A DNA stretch of 64,000 bases from DATATV01 sp036268615 (lineage in GTDB: Bacteria; Actinomycetota; Actinomycetes; Mycobacteriales; Pseudonocardiaceae): positions 13,754-77,753 of the forward strand of contig DATATV010000044.1 in the NCBI GenBank assembly GCA_036268615.1, given 5' to 3'. The position numbers and the translations under genes are program-made. The notes beneath the pieces are model-generated. The model was not told the origin of the DNA. It searched no databases and saw only the letters and a list, made by a program, of their open reading frames with translations. This document shows positions 1-10,065 of the stretch, piece by piece (positions within the stretch are counted from its first letter, which is position 1; every line of letters begins with the position of its first letter).

Positions 1-3
1 CTG

Positions 4-864
4 GTGCTGACGCTCGTCGGGGTGGGCAAGCGCTACGGCCGGGGCGACTGGGTGCTGTCCGACGTGGATCTTCAGCTGCCGCCGGCCATGGTGGCGGCGA
101 TCACCGGCCGCAACGGCTCGGGCAAGTCGACGTTGCTGCGAATGCTGGTCGGGGTGTCCCGGCCGAGCCTCGGCCGGATCACCGGCCGGCCCGATCCGGT
201 GGGTTACGTGCCCGACCGGTTCCCGGCCACCGAACGACTGTCCGCCCTGGCCTATCTCACCCACCTGGGTCGGGTGCGCGGCCTGACCACGGCGGCGGCC
301 CGCGCCCGCGCGGCTGACCTGCTCGACCGGCTCAGTCTCGTCGGCGGTCCGCACACCCCGCTGCGCCTGTTGTCCAAGGGCAACGTGCAGAAGGTCGCAC
401 TGGCCCAGGCACTGCTCATCCGGCCGGCCCTGCTGGTCCTGGACGAGCCGTGGTCCGGGCTGGACGCGACCAGCCACGGGGTGCTGGCCGAGATCATCGC
501 CGAAGTGGCCGCCGGCGGTGGCACGGTGGTGTTCACCGACCACCGCGAGTCGGTCACCCGGGCCAACGCCGCCCAGGTCCACCTGATCGAGGGCGGCCGG
601 CTGTCCCGGCTGAGCACCCTCCCGTCCGTCGCAGCGGCGGCGATGGTTCTGTTGTCCGGCAACGGGAACCATTCGGACACAGCGGCGGCCCTGCCGGGTG
701 TACTGGCGACGACGACCGAGGACGGTCTGGTGCGCGTCGAGGTGGCCGAGCGCCAGTGCGACGCGCTGCTGCTCGCGGCGCTGCGGGCGGGCTGGTCGGT
801 ACGCGAGGTCCGGCGGACACCGGCGGTGGCGCCGGTCGACTCGGACGGGGGAGAGCAGACGTGA
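4..864 (+). CDS. ABC transporter ATP-binding protein
   Basis: This is the cytosolic ATPase of an ABC exporter of the CcmA/ABC-2 type. Walker A (GRNGSGKST) lies at about residues 35-43, a signature-like LSKGNVQK near 122, Walker B plus glutamate (LLVLDEP) near 145, and the switch histidine (TDHRE) near 178. The signature is KGN-type rather than LSGGQ, which is common in ABC-2 exporter ATPases. It overlaps the next gene, an integral membrane protein, by four bases (GTGA), so the two form a translationally coupled pair. The GTG at position 4 gives a normal N-terminus, but only three bases precede it, so a ribosome site cannot be judged and the operon may begin outside the window. The substrate cannot be read from the sequence. 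Confidence 0.88.
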   Translation: MLTLVGVGKRYGRGDWVLSDVDLQLPPAMVAAITGRNGSGKSTLLRMLVGVSRPSLGRITGRPDPVGYVPDRFPATERLSALAYLTHLGRVRGLTTAAARARAADLLDRLSLVGGPHTPLRLLSKGNVQKVALAQALLIRPALLVLDEPWSGLDATSHGVLAEIIAEVAAGGGTVVFTDHRESVTRANAAQVHLIEGGRLSRLSTLPSVAAAAMVLLSGNGNHSDTAAALPGVLATTTEDGLVRVEVAERQCDALLLAALRAGWSVREVRRTPAVAPVDSDGGEQT

Positions 865-1514
865 TCGCGCTGGTCCGGTACGCGCTCGCGGTGATGCTGC
901 ACTCACAGCGCTATCTCGCTCCCGTGCTGCTCTTCCTGGCCGTGCTCGCGGTCTTCACCAGCAACGATCCCGGCCCGGTGCTGCCGGTGTACGCGCTCGC
1001 CGCGGCCGCGCTGTTCAGCTGCGCCGCGTGGCTGACCATGACGCTGCTCAACATCGAGGAGCCGGTACAGCGGGCGATCACCGCGGTGAGCGCGGGCGGT
1101 TCGCTGCGCGCGCTGCTCAGCTGGGTGTGCGTCGCCGTGCTCGACTGCCTGGTGCTGAGCGCGCTCGCGCTGCTGTTTCCGTGGGTGGACGGGCATTCGG
1201 TCAGCGGCGTCGAACTGCTGGTCGGTGTCGAGGCGCTGGTCACCTGCGCGCTGTCGGGGGTCGCGATCGGCCTGGTGTGTTCCCGGCTGGTCATCCGCCG
1301 GCCGGGCTACGCGTTGCTCACCGCGCTGGGCCTGGTGCTGCTGCTGGTGCTGGTGCGCGGCCTGCCGCCGGTCAACCCGATGTTCCGGCTGCTGGCCGGA
1401 ACGGGCCGGCCCGCCGGCCTGGTGACTTCGGCCGGCGCCCTGACCGGCGTGGCGGTGCTGCTGCTGGTCCTCGGCGTGACCGTCACCCAGTTGGTGGCAA
1501 CTCGGCGAGACTGA
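861..1514 (+). CDS. ABC-2 type transporter membrane subunit
   Basis: A 217-residue hydrophobic protein with about six membrane segments, beginning at a GTG that overlaps the stop of the ATPase gene. The overlap and shared orientation make it the membrane partner of that ATPase. It has no periplasmic binding domain and no EAA loop, so an exporter or ABC-2 type role fits better than import. The sequence otherwise gives no family signature that I can name. It is followed by a hairpin that probably ends the transcript. Confidence 0.72.
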   Translation: MIALVRYALAVMLHSQRYLAPVLLFLAVLAVFTSNDPGPVLPVYALAAAALFSCAAWLTMTLLNIEEPVQRAITAVSAGGSLRALLSWVCVAVLDCLVLSALALLFPWVDGHSVSGVELLVGVEALVTCALSGVAIGLVCSRLVIRRPGYALLTALGLVLLLVLVRGLPPVNPMFRLLAGTGRPAGLVTSAGALTGVAVLLLVLGVTVTQLVATRRD

Positions 1515-1518
1515 TCAC

Positions 1519-1551
1519 GACGCGGGCAACGTTCGGGGGGCCACCCGCGTC
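1519..1551. terminator. Hairpin terminator candidate
   Basis: Perfect 8-bp inverted repeat GACGCGGG / CCCGCGTC with a 17-base loop, starting five bases after the stop of the ABC membrane gene. There is no long T-run, as is usual in high-GC actinomycetes. Confidence 0.45.
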
Positions 1552-1625
1552 TTAGCACCGGAGCCGCCGCGATCGGGCGGGTCGGGGGAGTGCCCACTAG
1601 GCTGGAGCGGGCAAGGAGGACGTGG

Positions 1626-2420
1626 GTGCGGGCTGTTCGGGGCGTGTTGATCGCCTTTGTCGTCGTGGTTCTTCTCGGAGTCGGAGTGGCGCTGTTGGTC
1701 ACCCATGTCTTCCGGGACACCACGCCGCAGTGCTCGGTCGCCGGAGCGGCCAACAGTGGGGGCTTCACGCTCGCGCCGGAACAGGCGGGCAACGCGGCCA
1801 CCATCGCCGCGGTCGGCATCAAGCTGGGCATGCCCGACCACGCGGTCACCGTCGCCCTGGCCACCGCGCTCCAGGAATCCAAGCTGGAGAACCTGACCAG
1901 CGGCGACCGCGACTCGGCCGGCCTGTTCCAGCAGCGGCCGAGCCAGGGTTGGGGCACCTACGCGCAGGTGACCGACCCGGTGTACGCGGCGACCGCGTTC
2001 TACGACCGGCTGAAGTCCGAACCGGACTGGACCAACCTGAGCGTCACCCAGGCCGCCCAGCTCGTCCAGCACTCCGGCGCGCCGGAGGCGTACGCGCAGT
2101 GGGAGAACGAGGCCCGCGCGTTGGCCAGCGCGTTGACCGGGGAGACGACCGGCACCTTCACCTGCAAGAACCTGACCATCGCCGCGCCGGCCGCGAACGT
2201 GCTGACCACCACCGCGGCCGACGAGTTCGGCACCAGCACGGTCACCGGGGCGCAGAACAGCGCCCGCGGCTGGTCGATCAGCAACTGGCTGGTCGCCCAC
2301 GCCACCCTCTTCGGCGTCGACCAGGTTACCTACAATGGACAGACCTGGACCGCGAAGTCCGGTGCCTGGGCCACATCCGGCCCGGCCGACGGACGGCTGA
2401 GCCTGCACCAGGCGTCCTGA
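1626..2420 (+). CDS. Membrane-anchored lysozyme-like protein
   Basis: A 264-residue protein with one N-terminal membrane anchor (about residues 5-25, rich in V and L) and an extracellular domain. The domain carries the stretch ALQESKLENLTSGDRDSAGLFQQRP, split here by its key residues: an E-S-K-L-x-N-L run followed by G-D-R-D-S-x-G-L-F-Q-Q-R. This resembles the catalytic-glutamate and substrate-loop region of lytic-transglycosylase-like folds. The family is widespread in actinomycetes and is often mislabelled as a metal transporter. GTG 1626 was chosen because AAGGAGGA lies 5-6 bases upstream. An in-frame GTG at 1590 would add 12 residues but lacks a spaced ribosome site. Peptidoglycan cleavage is an inference from the motif. 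Confidence 0.7.
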   Translation: MRAVRGVLIAFVVVVLLGVGVALLVTHVFRDTTPQCSVAGAANSGGFTLAPEQAGNAATIAAVGIKLGMPDHAVTVALATALQESKLENLTSGDRDSAGLFQQRPSQGWGTYAQVTDPVYAATAFYDRLKSEPDWTNLSVTQAAQLVQHSGAPEAYAQWENEARALASALTGETTGTFTCKNLTIAAPAANVLTTTAADEFGTSTVTGAQNSARGWSISNWLVAHATLFGVDQVTYNGQTWTAKSGAWATSGPADGRLSLHQAS

Positions 2421-2482
2421 CCGGTCCCGGCCAGCGCTACAGTCCTTCGCGCACCAGCAATCGACGTCGCGCAGGAGTGCCG

Positions 2483-3409
<927 letters not shown>

Positions 3410-3523
3410 GCGCCCGCGACAAATTCGCGACGGTCCCCAGGCGTCCGACCGAATTGACGCAGCGTGGTCGCAAGAGTGCCCGATCGGCCTATTGTGACGC
3501 TGGTTCTGGCAGGTCAAGCTCTT

Positions 3524-3539
3524 GTTACTGGCGCGTAAC
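3524..3539. promoter_or_regulatory. Operator-like dyad GTTAC-N6-GTAAC
   Basis: GTTAC and GTAAC are separated by six bases (16 bp in all) in the 189-base gap before the lipase gene. Symmetric arms of this kind are typical of a dimeric regulator. No regulator gene is adjacent, so the assignment to lipase control is inference. Confidence 0.35.
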
Positions 3540-3598
3540 CCGCTCAATTCGCCGCCATTTCCAGCCATGTCGAAAAACAGGTGAGAAAAGGGACAACT

Positions 3599-4507
3599 GT
3601 GCGCAGAATCAGCCCACAACGACGTTGGCTGACGGTGCTGGCGAGTCTTGTGCTCTCGCTCGGCGCCGCCGTGCTGGCCACCACTCCGGCGTCGGCGGAC
3701 ACCGGTCCGCCGCAGAACAACTTCGTCACCGCGTTCCTGTACTCCCAGGTCGATCCGACCGCGAACCCACCCGGCGCGAACGACTGGAACTGTCGGCCGG
3801 GCTCCGCGCACCCGGTGCCGGTCGTGCTGGTGCACGGCACCTTCGAGAACCAGTACGACAACTGGGCCGAGATCTCGCCGGTACTCAAGGCAGCCGGTTA
3901 CTGCGTCTACGCACTCAACTACGGCGGCGCCGCCGGCAGCGCGATCCAGGGCACCGGTGAGATCGCCGCGTCCGCCGGCCAGCTGGCCACCTTCGTGAGC
4001 CGGGTGCGCACCGCCACCGGAGCGTCCAAAGTGGACCTTGTCGGCCACTCGCAGGGCGGCATGATGCCGCGCTACTACGTCAGGAATCTCGGCGGGGCGA
4101 GCACCGTGGACAAGCTCGTCGCCCTCGTGCCGTCCAACCACGGCACCACCCTGGACGGGCTGGGCGCCCTGGCCACCGAGTTCCCGCCGGTCGCCGGCCT
4201 GGTCACCACCGCGTGTCCGGCCTGCACCGAGCAGCTCGCCGGCTCGTCGTTCATCACCGCGCTCAACGCGGGCGGCGAGACGAATCCGGCCGTGACCTAC
4301 ACGGTGATCAGCACGACACACGACGAGGTGGTCACCCCGTACACCTCGGCGTTCCTGGCCGCCGGGGCCAACGTCACCAACGAGACCGTGCAGTCGTTCT
4401 GCCCGATCGACCTGTCCGAACACGTCGGCATCGCCTACGACCCGACCGCGATCCGGCTCGTGCTCAACGCGCTGGACCCGGCCACCGCGCGGCGCGCGAC
4501 CTGCTGA
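3599..4507 (+). CDS. Secreted alpha/beta-fold lipase
   Basis: A 302-residue secreted lipase or esterase of the actinomycete triacylglycerol lipase family (Lipase_2/EstA-like). A Sec signal peptide (RRISPQRRW, then a hydrophobic run, then TPASADT) occupies about residues 1-34. The mature part has the oxyanion region VVLVHGTF and the nucleophile elbow GHSQGG. The aspartate is probably in TTHDEVV and the histidine in LSEHVGIAY. Several cysteines (NDWNC, GYC, ACPAC, SFC, the C-terminal ATC) suggest disulfides, as in secreted enzymes. GTG 3599 was preferred because an AAAGGGA run lies a few bases upstream and the signal peptide then starts with a normal basic n-region. GTG 3581 is the in-frame alternative. 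Confidence 0.85.
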   Translation: MRRISPQRRWLTVLASLVLSLGAAVLATTPASADTGPPQNNFVTAFLYSQVDPTANPPGANDWNCRPGSAHPVPVVLVHGTFENQYDNWAEISPVLKAAGYCVYALNYGGAAGSAIQGTGEIAASAGQLATFVSRVRTATGASKVDLVGHSQGGMMPRYYVRNLGGASTVDKLVALVPSNHGTTLDGLGALATEFPPVAGLVTTACPACTEQLAGSSFITALNAGGETNPAVTYTVISTTHDEVVTPYTSAFLAAGANVTNETVQSFCPIDLSEHVGIAYDPTAIRLVLNALDPATARRATC

Positions 4508-4515
4508 CCGAACCA

Positions 4516-4555
4516 CCGGCGGGGGTGACCGGAGCCGTCCGGCCGCCCCCGCCGG
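4516..4555. terminator. Bidirectional terminator
   Basis: Perfect 10-bp stem CCGGCGGGGG / CCCCCGCCGG with a 20-base loop, placed between the convergent lipase (stop at 4507) and ROK regulator (stop at 4557). Confidence 0.6.
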
Positions 4556-4556
4556 C

Positions 4557-5744
4557 TCAGTTGCGGCGGGCCAGGGATTTGTTCTGCGCCACCAGGTTCG
4601 GCGCGACCAGCTGTTGCGCGGCCACTGCCGCCCCGCCCCGGGCCCACTCCTCGAACGGCAGCGGGCGCACGCTCAGGTCGGCCCCGGCGGCCGCGCCGAA
4701 CGCCTGGGCGGAGAACGCCTGCCGGATCTGGTCGGCGAACAGGTCGTAGGAGGCCACGCCCTCCCCGGAGATGATGATCCGCTCCGGGCCGATCAGGTTG
4801 GCCACCGACGCGATCGCCAACCCCAGCGCGTGCCCGGCGCGGCTGAACACCGCGCGCACCGCGGTGTCCCCGGACCGGGCCAGCCGGACCGCCTCGGCCA
4901 TCGTCAACCGGTCGTTGCCGGCGGCCTGCCGGGCCTGTTCGACGATCGCCTGGGTGGACGCGATCGCCTCGACGCAGCCGGTGTTGCCACAGGTGCACAT
5001 CCGGTCGCCGCTGCCGACCGGAAGGTGGCCGACCTCGCCGGCGACCCCGTGCGCGCCGGAGACCACCCGGCCGTTGATGGACAGTCCGCAGCCGATCCCG
5101 GTGCCTACGGTGATCAGCGCGAACGAGGACAGGCCCGCGCCCGCGCCGAACCACTGCTCGGCAACGGTGAGCGCGCGCACGTCGTTCTCGATCACCGTCG
5201 GGATCTCGGTGGCCGTCTCCACCAGCCGGGCCAGCGGCACGTCCCGCCAGTTCAGGAACGGCGAGTTGTGCACGGTGCCGGTGTGCCCGTCCACATCGCC
5301 GGAGATGGTCACGCCCAGGCTGTGCACGGTCGCGGCCTGTTCGGTGACGCCCGCACCGACCAGGCGTTTGACCAGCCGGGCGATGGCCAGCACGACGCTG
5401 CCGACATCCCGGGAGTCCAGCTTGGCGCGTTTGGTCGCGATCGGTTGCGCGGTGAGGTCGGTGAGCACGCCGATCAACTCGTCGGCGGTCACCTTCACGC
5501 CCAGGAAGCTGGCCCGCTCGGCGCGCACGGCGACCAGCGTCGCCGGTCGGCCGGCCAGCCGGTCGCCGGGCGGCCGACCGAGTTCGACGATCCAGTCGTC
5601 GTCCAGCAGTGGGGTGGCGGCCTTGGTCACCGCACCCGCGGACAGGCCGGTTCGCCGGCCCACCTCGGCGCGGGTCAGCGGTCCGTGGGTGAGCACGGTC
5701 TGGAACACCAGAGTGACCGCTGGCGCCTGGTTCGGGAGTTCCAC
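4557..5744 (-). CDS. ROK-family transcriptional regulator
   Basis: A 395-residue sugar-responsive repressor of the NagC/XylR type. The N-terminal winged helix-turn-helix (LTRAEVGRRTGLSAGAVTKA) lies at about residues 20-50. The ROK sugar-kinase-like body follows with GVTISGDVD, ENDVRALT, TVGTGIGCG and the zinc motif GEVGHLPVG...CTCGNTGCVE, whose three cysteines and histidine are all present. Kinase-like motifs plus the DNA-binding domain mark it as a regulator and not a glucokinase. It is divergent from the GH27 operon at 5925, the likely target. GTG 5744 gives the expected short lead before the helix-turn-helix. Upstream in-frame codons would add a non-conserved extension. No good ribosome site is seen, so the transcript may be leaderless. 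Confidence 0.85.
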   Translation of the reverse strand: MELPNQAPAVTLVFQTVLTHGPLTRAEVGRRTGLSAGAVTKAATPLLDDDWIVELGRPPGDRLAGRPATLVAVRAERASFLGVKVTADELIGVLTDLTAQPIATKRAKLDSRDVGSVVLAIARLVKRLVGAGVTEQAATVHSLGVTISGDVDGHTGTVHNSPFLNWRDVPLARLVETATEIPTVIENDVRALTVAEQWFGAGAGLSSFALITVGTGIGCGLSINGRVVSGAHGVAGEVGHLPVGSGDRMCTCGNTGCVEAIASTQAIVEQARQAAGNDRLTMAEAVRLARSGDTAVRAVFSRAGHALGLAIASVANLIGPERIIISGEGVASYDLFADQIRQAFSAQAFGAAAGADLSVRPLPFEEWARGGAAVAAQQLVAPNLVAQNKSLARRN

Positions 5745-5924
5745 TCGGCGATCATAGCTGCTCGCGGAAAGATAAAAAGCACCGAGTGAGCTGGTGGTAT
5801 GCCGGCGAGTCTCGTTCGACAGCGGCCGAATATGTTGACGACGGAACAAAACTATGGGTACGGTCCCCGGCACACGGCCGCAGCCGTGAATGGTCAGCAA
5901 TGATGCGACTGAGATGGAGCGACC
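5745..5924. promoter_or_regulatory. Divergent control region ROK / GH27 operon
   Basis: This 180-base region separates the ROK gene from the alpha-galactosidase operon. It contains a perfect dyad CACGGC-CGCA-GCCGTG at 5873-5888 and an A-rich stretch with TTGACG at 5835-5840, a possible -35 box on the plus strand. GGAG at 5916-5919 is the ribosome site of the GH27 gene. It does not contain the ATAATTTAGGAAT block found at 18.76 and 26.44 kb, so operon 1 appears to be under different control. Confidence 0.4.
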
Positions 5925-8036
5925 ATGGCAGGTCCACGTCGGTCGGCGCGGTCGGGAGCCGCGCCGGCTCGGGTGACATCGTCAGGCAGGATCGTTCTCG
6001 GGTTCACCGTCTTCGCGCTCACGGCCGTTGGTGGCGTGTTCACCGGCCCGGCCGCGGCGAACGCCGCACCGGCCGACCCCCCGGCGCGGCACGCGCCGGC
6101 GCAGGCCCTCGCCCAGACCCCCTACCTGGGCTGGAGCAGTTGGAGCCTGGAGTCGACCAACTATCCCGGCGTCAACCCGACCGGCAGCGCCAGCTTCCTG
6201 ACCGAGGCGCACGTCATCCAGCAGGCGGACGTGCTCGCGGCGAAGCTGAAGTCGCACGGCTACGACTACGTGAACATCGACGCCGGCTGGTCCACCGGCT
6301 TCGACGCCTACGGACGCCCGATCGCCAACCCGGCCACCTTCCCCGACGGCATCGGCTTCGTCGCCGACCACGTGCACGCCGAGGGTCTGAAGCTGGGCGT
6401 GTATCTCGCCGTCGGCCTGGACCCCAAGGCCTACAACGGTGGCAGCACGCCGATCTACGGCACGACCGACTGCCACACCAGCGACCTCGTCTACCCGGAC
6501 CTGCGGCTGACCAACGGCTGGAACAGCGCCTACAAGATCGACTACAGCAGCCCGTGCGCGCAGGCGTACCTCAACTCGATCGCCGACGAGTTCGCCGGCT
6601 GGCACGTGGACTTCCTGAAGCTGGACGGCGTCGGCCCCGGCTCGGTGCAGGGCGACGCGAACCACGACAACACCGCGGACGTGGCCGCCTGGTCGGCCGC
6701 GCTCAAGCAGACCGGCCGGCCGATCCAGTTCGTGCTGTCCTGGTCGCTCTCGCACAACGAGGCGAGCACCTGGGAGCAGAACAGCAACGGCTGGCGGATC
6801 GACACCGACGTCGAGTGCTACTGCAACACGCTGGTGACCTGGAACAACTCGGTCAAGGAACGCTGGGACGACGTGGTCCAGTGGATTCCGGATGCGGGCC
6901 CCGGCCACTGGAACAACCTCGACTCACTGGACGTGGGCAACGGCGCGATGGACGGTCTGACCAACGACGAGCGGCAGAGCTACATGACGCTCTGGGCGAT
7001 CGAGAACGCGCCGCTGTACTCCGGCGACGACCTGACCAAGCTGGACAGCTACGGGTTGTCGCTGCTGACCAACGACGAGGTCATCGCGGTGGACCAGGCC
7101 GGCCATCCGGCCAAGCCGGTCAGCCAGAGCACCGACCAGCAGGTCTGGTACGCCAGGAATGCCGACGGCAGCTACACGGTCGCGCTGTTCAACCTCGGTG
7201 CCGCAGCGGCGCCGGTCACCGCGGACTGGAGCGACCTGGGCATCGCCGGGCCGGCCGGCGTGCGGGATCTGTGGAGCCACAGCAATCTGGGCAGCGTGAC
7301 CAACAGCTTCTCGGCAACCCTGCCCGCGCACGGCTCACGGCTGCTGCGGATCACCCCGACCGGGCCGGCCAACGGCTTCGGCGCCCCGGCCACCCCGAGT
7401 GCCGTGCACGGCACCGGGTCGACCGCGACCGGTGTCTCGCTGGCCTGGGACGCCTCGGCCGACACCAGCGCCACCGTGTCGGGCTATGACGTGTACGCCA
7501 ACGGCACGAAGGTGAGCACGGTTCGGGGCACCTCGGCCACGGTCACCGGGCTGACGCCGGGCACCGGCTACCAGTTCACCGTGGTGGGCCGGGACAGTCA
7601 CGGCCGCACGTCACCGTCGAGCCAGCCGCTCCCGCTGACCACGCCGGCCGCGAGCCGACCGGTGACCTACGAGGCGGAGGCGTCGACCAACACGGTTGCC
7701 GGCGGCGCGGCGGTGGCCGGCTGCTCCGGGTGTTCAGGCGGGGCGAAGGTCGGTGACCTCGGTGGCACCGGCACGCTCACCATCCCGAACGTGACCGCGC
7801 CGGCCACCGGCACCTACCTGATGACAGTGGCCTATGTGGACGGTGACTCCAGCCGGACGGCGATCCTCACCGTCGACGGGACCCCGATCGAACTGCCGCT
7901 GGCGGGCACGAACGACAACAACTGGGACACCGCCCAGTCGGTCACGATCCCGGTCCGGCTGACCAGCGGGACCAACACCGTCGAGTTCGGCAACCCGACC
8001 GACTACGTGTCCGACATCGACAAGATCACCGTCTGA
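5925..8036 (+). CDS. Secreted GH27 alpha-galactosidase with FnIII and CBM
   Basis: A 703-residue extracellular enzyme that removes alpha-galactosyl residues from plant oligo- or polysaccharides. The signal peptide ends near residue 48 (AANAAPA). The GH27 barrel starts at TPYLGWSSWS (about 65). The nucleophile is expected at D234 (DFLKLDG) and the acid/base at D295 (RIDTD). An antiparallel C-terminal domain is followed by a fibronectin type III module (about 490-575) and a CBM6/35-like beta-sandwich (about 580-703, beginning TYEAEAS). The CBM suggests attachment to polymer or cell wall. It is first in an operon with an importer, GH95, an esterase and GH36. ATG 5925 has GGAG five bases upstream. 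Galactoside specificity is inferred from the family. GH27 also includes beta-L-arabinopyranosidases. Confidence 0.87.
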   Translation: MAGPRRSARSGAAPARVTSSGRIVLGFTVFALTAVGGVFTGPAAANAAPADPPARHAPAQALAQTPYLGWSSWSLESTNYPGVNPTGSASFLTEAHVIQQADVLAAKLKSHGYDYVNIDAGWSTGFDAYGRPIANPATFPDGIGFVADHVHAEGLKLGVYLAVGLDPKAYNGGSTPIYGTTDCHTSDLVYPDLRLTNGWNSAYKIDYSSPCAQAYLNSIADEFAGWHVDFLKLDGVGPGSVQGDANHDNTADVAAWSAALKQTGRPIQFVLSWSLSHNEASTWEQNSNGWRIDTDVECYCNTLVTWNNSVKERWDDVVQWIPDAGPGHWNNLDSLDVGNGAMDGLTNDERQSYMTLWAIENAPLYSGDDLTKLDSYGLSLLTNDEVIAVDQAGHPAKPVSQSTDQQVWYARNADGSYTVALFNLGAAAAPVTADWSDLGIAGPAGVRDLWSHSNLGSVTNSFSATLPAHGSRLLRITPTGPANGFGAPATPSAVHGTGSTATGVSLAWDASADTSATVSGYDVYANGTKVSTVRGTSATVTGLTPGTGYQFTVVGRDSHGRTSPSSQPLPLTTPAASRPVTYEAEASTNTVAGGAAVAGCSGCSGGAKVGDLGGTGTLTIPNVTAPATGTYLMTVAYVDGDSSRTAILTVDGTPIELPLAGTNDNNWDTAQSVTIPVRLTSGTNTVEFGNPTDYVSDIDKITV

Positions 8037-8053
8037 TCCACCAAGGTAGTTGT

Positions 8054-8070
8054 CGCACCCGGGCGGTGCG
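8054..8070 (+). terminator. Short hairpin between GH27 and permease genes
   Basis: CGCACC-CGGGC-GGTGCG, a 6-bp stem with a 5-base loop in the 60-base gap. It may act as a partial terminator or mRNA-stability element separating expression of the secreted enzyme from the transporter. Confidence 0.35.
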
Positions 8071-8096
8071 GGACGTTCTGCTCGAAGGAGAGTGCC

Positions 8097-9110
8097 GTGA
8101 CGACGATTCCGGAGCACGACGCACGGATTCTGGCCAACGCCGCGGTCGAGCAGGTGGTCACGTCCCGCACCGCGCCGCGTCGACAGCGCAGGCCCCGGCG
8201 GGCCAAGGGCCCGAGCATCCGGTCGCTGGCCGCCACTCCGGTACACCGGCACGACGGCCGGCTGGCCTGGCTGCTGATCACCCCGGCGGCCGTCGGCTTC
8301 CTGGTGTTCGCCGCCTACCCGCTGGTCCGTGGCGTCTACCTGAGCTTCACCAGCTTCCACGTGCTCACCGCACCGGTCTGGACCGGCCTGGCGAACATCC
8401 GGGAACTGTTGCAGGACGACACGTTCTGGAGCTCGCTGGGGGTGACCGTCTACTTCGTGCTGCTGTCGGTGCTCATCGGCATGGTGCTCTCCCTGGTCAC
8501 CGCGGTGGTGCTGCACCGGCTGACCAGCTCGACGGTCATCCGCGGGCTGATCATCCTGCCGTTCCTGATCTCCGGGGTGATCGCCGGGCTGGTCTGGTCC
8601 TGGATGCTGGACACCCAGCTCGGCATCGTCAACAACGTGCTGGAGAAGCTGACCGGGCACCCGGTGCTGTTCCTCGGCTCGACCAGTTGGGCGGTGCCGA
8701 CGGTCGCGCTGATCAGCGTGTGGAAGTCGATGGGCTACAACGCGATCCTGCTGTTCGCCGGACTACAGGTGATCCCGGCCGACGTGTACGAGGCGGCCCG
8801 GCTGGACGGGGCCGGTGAGGTCCAGATGTTCCGGCGGATCACCATTCCGCTGCTCCGGCCGATCCTGGTGATGGTGGTGATCCTGACGGTGATCGGCTCG
8901 TTCCAGGTGTTCGACATCGTCCAGGTGACCACGGCGGGCGGGCCGGCGAACGCGTCGATGGTGTTGCAGATGTACATCTACAACAAGGCCTTCACCCAGT
9001 TCGACTTCGGTTACGCGGCAACGATGTCATTGGCCCTGTTCGTGATGCTGATCGCGATCACCTTCATGCAGATGCGGCTCGCCCGCGCCAACGAGACCGA
9101 CACGGACTGA
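8097..9110 (+). CDS. Carbohydrate ABC importer permease (MalF type)
   Basis: A 337-residue inner-membrane subunit of a CUT1 sugar importer. It has a long basic cytosolic N-terminus, six main membrane segments and the EAA loop VYEAARLDGAGEVQMFRRI, which docks the ATPase. It pairs with the MalG-type gene 11 bases downstream and with the binding protein at 13448. No ATPase is encoded nearby, so a shared MsiK-type ATPase is expected. GTG 8097 has GAAGGAG six bases upstream. The surrounding hydrolases suggest galactosylated, and possibly fucosylated or acetylated, oligosaccharides as substrate. Confidence 0.9.
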   Translation: MTTIPEHDARILANAAVEQVVTSRTAPRRQRRPRRAKGPSIRSLAATPVHRHDGRLAWLLITPAAVGFLVFAAYPLVRGVYLSFTSFHVLTAPVWTGLANIRELLQDDTFWSSLGVTVYFVLLSVLIGMVLSLVTAVVLHRLTSSTVIRGLIILPFLISGVIAGLVWSWMLDTQLGIVNNVLEKLTGHPVLFLGSTSWAVPTVALISVWKSMGYNAILLFAGLQVIPADVYEAARLDGAGEVQMFRRITIPLLRPILVMVVILTVIGSFQVFDIVQVTTAGGPANASMVLQMYIYNKAFTQFDFGYAATMSLALFVMLIAITFMQMRLARANETDTD

Positions 9111-9121
9111 CGGAGGCCGAC

Positions 9122-10039
9122 TTGTCCATCGCACTCACCACCACGTCGAGCCGGCCGGCGCGCCGCCGGTTCTCGCCCGGCCGGATCGTCTCCTGGGTCT
9201 ACCTGGTCGGCGTCCTGTTCGTGACCATCTTCCCGTTCTACTGGATTCTGCGGACGTCGTTGTCCAACAACTACTCGCTGGACACCGATCCGGCCTCGCC
9301 GCTGCCGGTCGGGCTGACCCTCGGCGCGTTCAAACGGGTACTCGGCCTGGCCACCCCGGCCGAGGCGCTGGCCCAGGGCGGGTCCGGCGCGTCCCTGGAC
9401 ATCCTGCTGTACCTGCGCAACTCGCTGATCTACGCGTCCGTGCTCACCGCGTGCGTCGTGCTCTGCTCGGCGATGGCCGCCTACGCGTTCGCCCGACTCT
9501 ACTGGCGGGGCCGCAACACGGTGTTCTCGCTGTTCCTGTGCGCGCTCATGGTGCCCGGCATCCTGACCCTGCTGCCCAACTTCGTGCTGATCAAGGACCT
9601 CGGCCTGACCAACACGTTCGCCGGGATGATCCTGCCGGGCGCGCTGTTCTCCGCGTTCAACATCTTCTTCCTGCGCCAGTTCATGCTCGGCCTGTCCACG
9701 GAGATCGAGGAGGCCGCGGTCATCGACGGCGCCGGCAAGCTACGGGTGTTCTTCCGGATCATCCTGCCGATGACCGCGGTGCCGATGACCACATTGGCGC
9801 TGCTGACGTTCATCAACACCTGGAACGACTACTTCTGGCCGCTGCTGGTCACCAACGACGAGGGCGCCCGCCCGCTCACCCTCGCGCTGGCCGTGTTCAA
9901 GCAGTCCTCACCGGAGACGGCACCGGACTGGGCCGGCCTGATGGCCGCCACCCTGGTCGCCGCGTTCCCGATGTTGTTGCTGTTCATGGTCTTCGGCCGG
10001 CGCATCGTCAACTCCATCGGCTTCACCGGCCTCAAATGA
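9122..10039 (+). CDS. Carbohydrate ABC importer permease (MalG type)
   Basis: A 305-residue second permease of the CUT1 importer, with six membrane segments and the EAA loop IEEAAVIDGAGKLRVFFRI. A TTG start is used, since CGGAGG lies five bases upstream of it and the protein then begins just before the basic N-terminal tail. The stop overlaps an ATG of the next frame (ATGA). The relatively long loop after the first membrane segment (about residues 50-85) is typical of MalG-type subunits. It works with the preceding permease and the lipoprotein at 13448. Confidence 0.9.
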   Translation: MSIALTTTSSRPARRRFSPGRIVSWVYLVGVLFVTIFPFYWILRTSLSNNYSLDTDPASPLPVGLTLGAFKRVLGLATPAEALAQGGSGASLDILLYLRNSLIYASVLTACVVLCSAMAAYAFARLYWRGRNTVFSLFLCALMVPGILTLLPNFVLIKDLGLTNTFAGMILPGALFSAFNIFFLRQFMLGLSTEIEEAAVIDGAGKLRVFFRIILPMTAVPMTTLALLTFINTWNDYFWPLLVTNDEGARPLTLALAVFKQSSPETAPDWAGLMAATLVAAFPMLLLFMVFGRRIVNSIGFTGLK

Positions 10040-10065
10040 CCAGCCCCCAGTCAGGAGCCGACGAG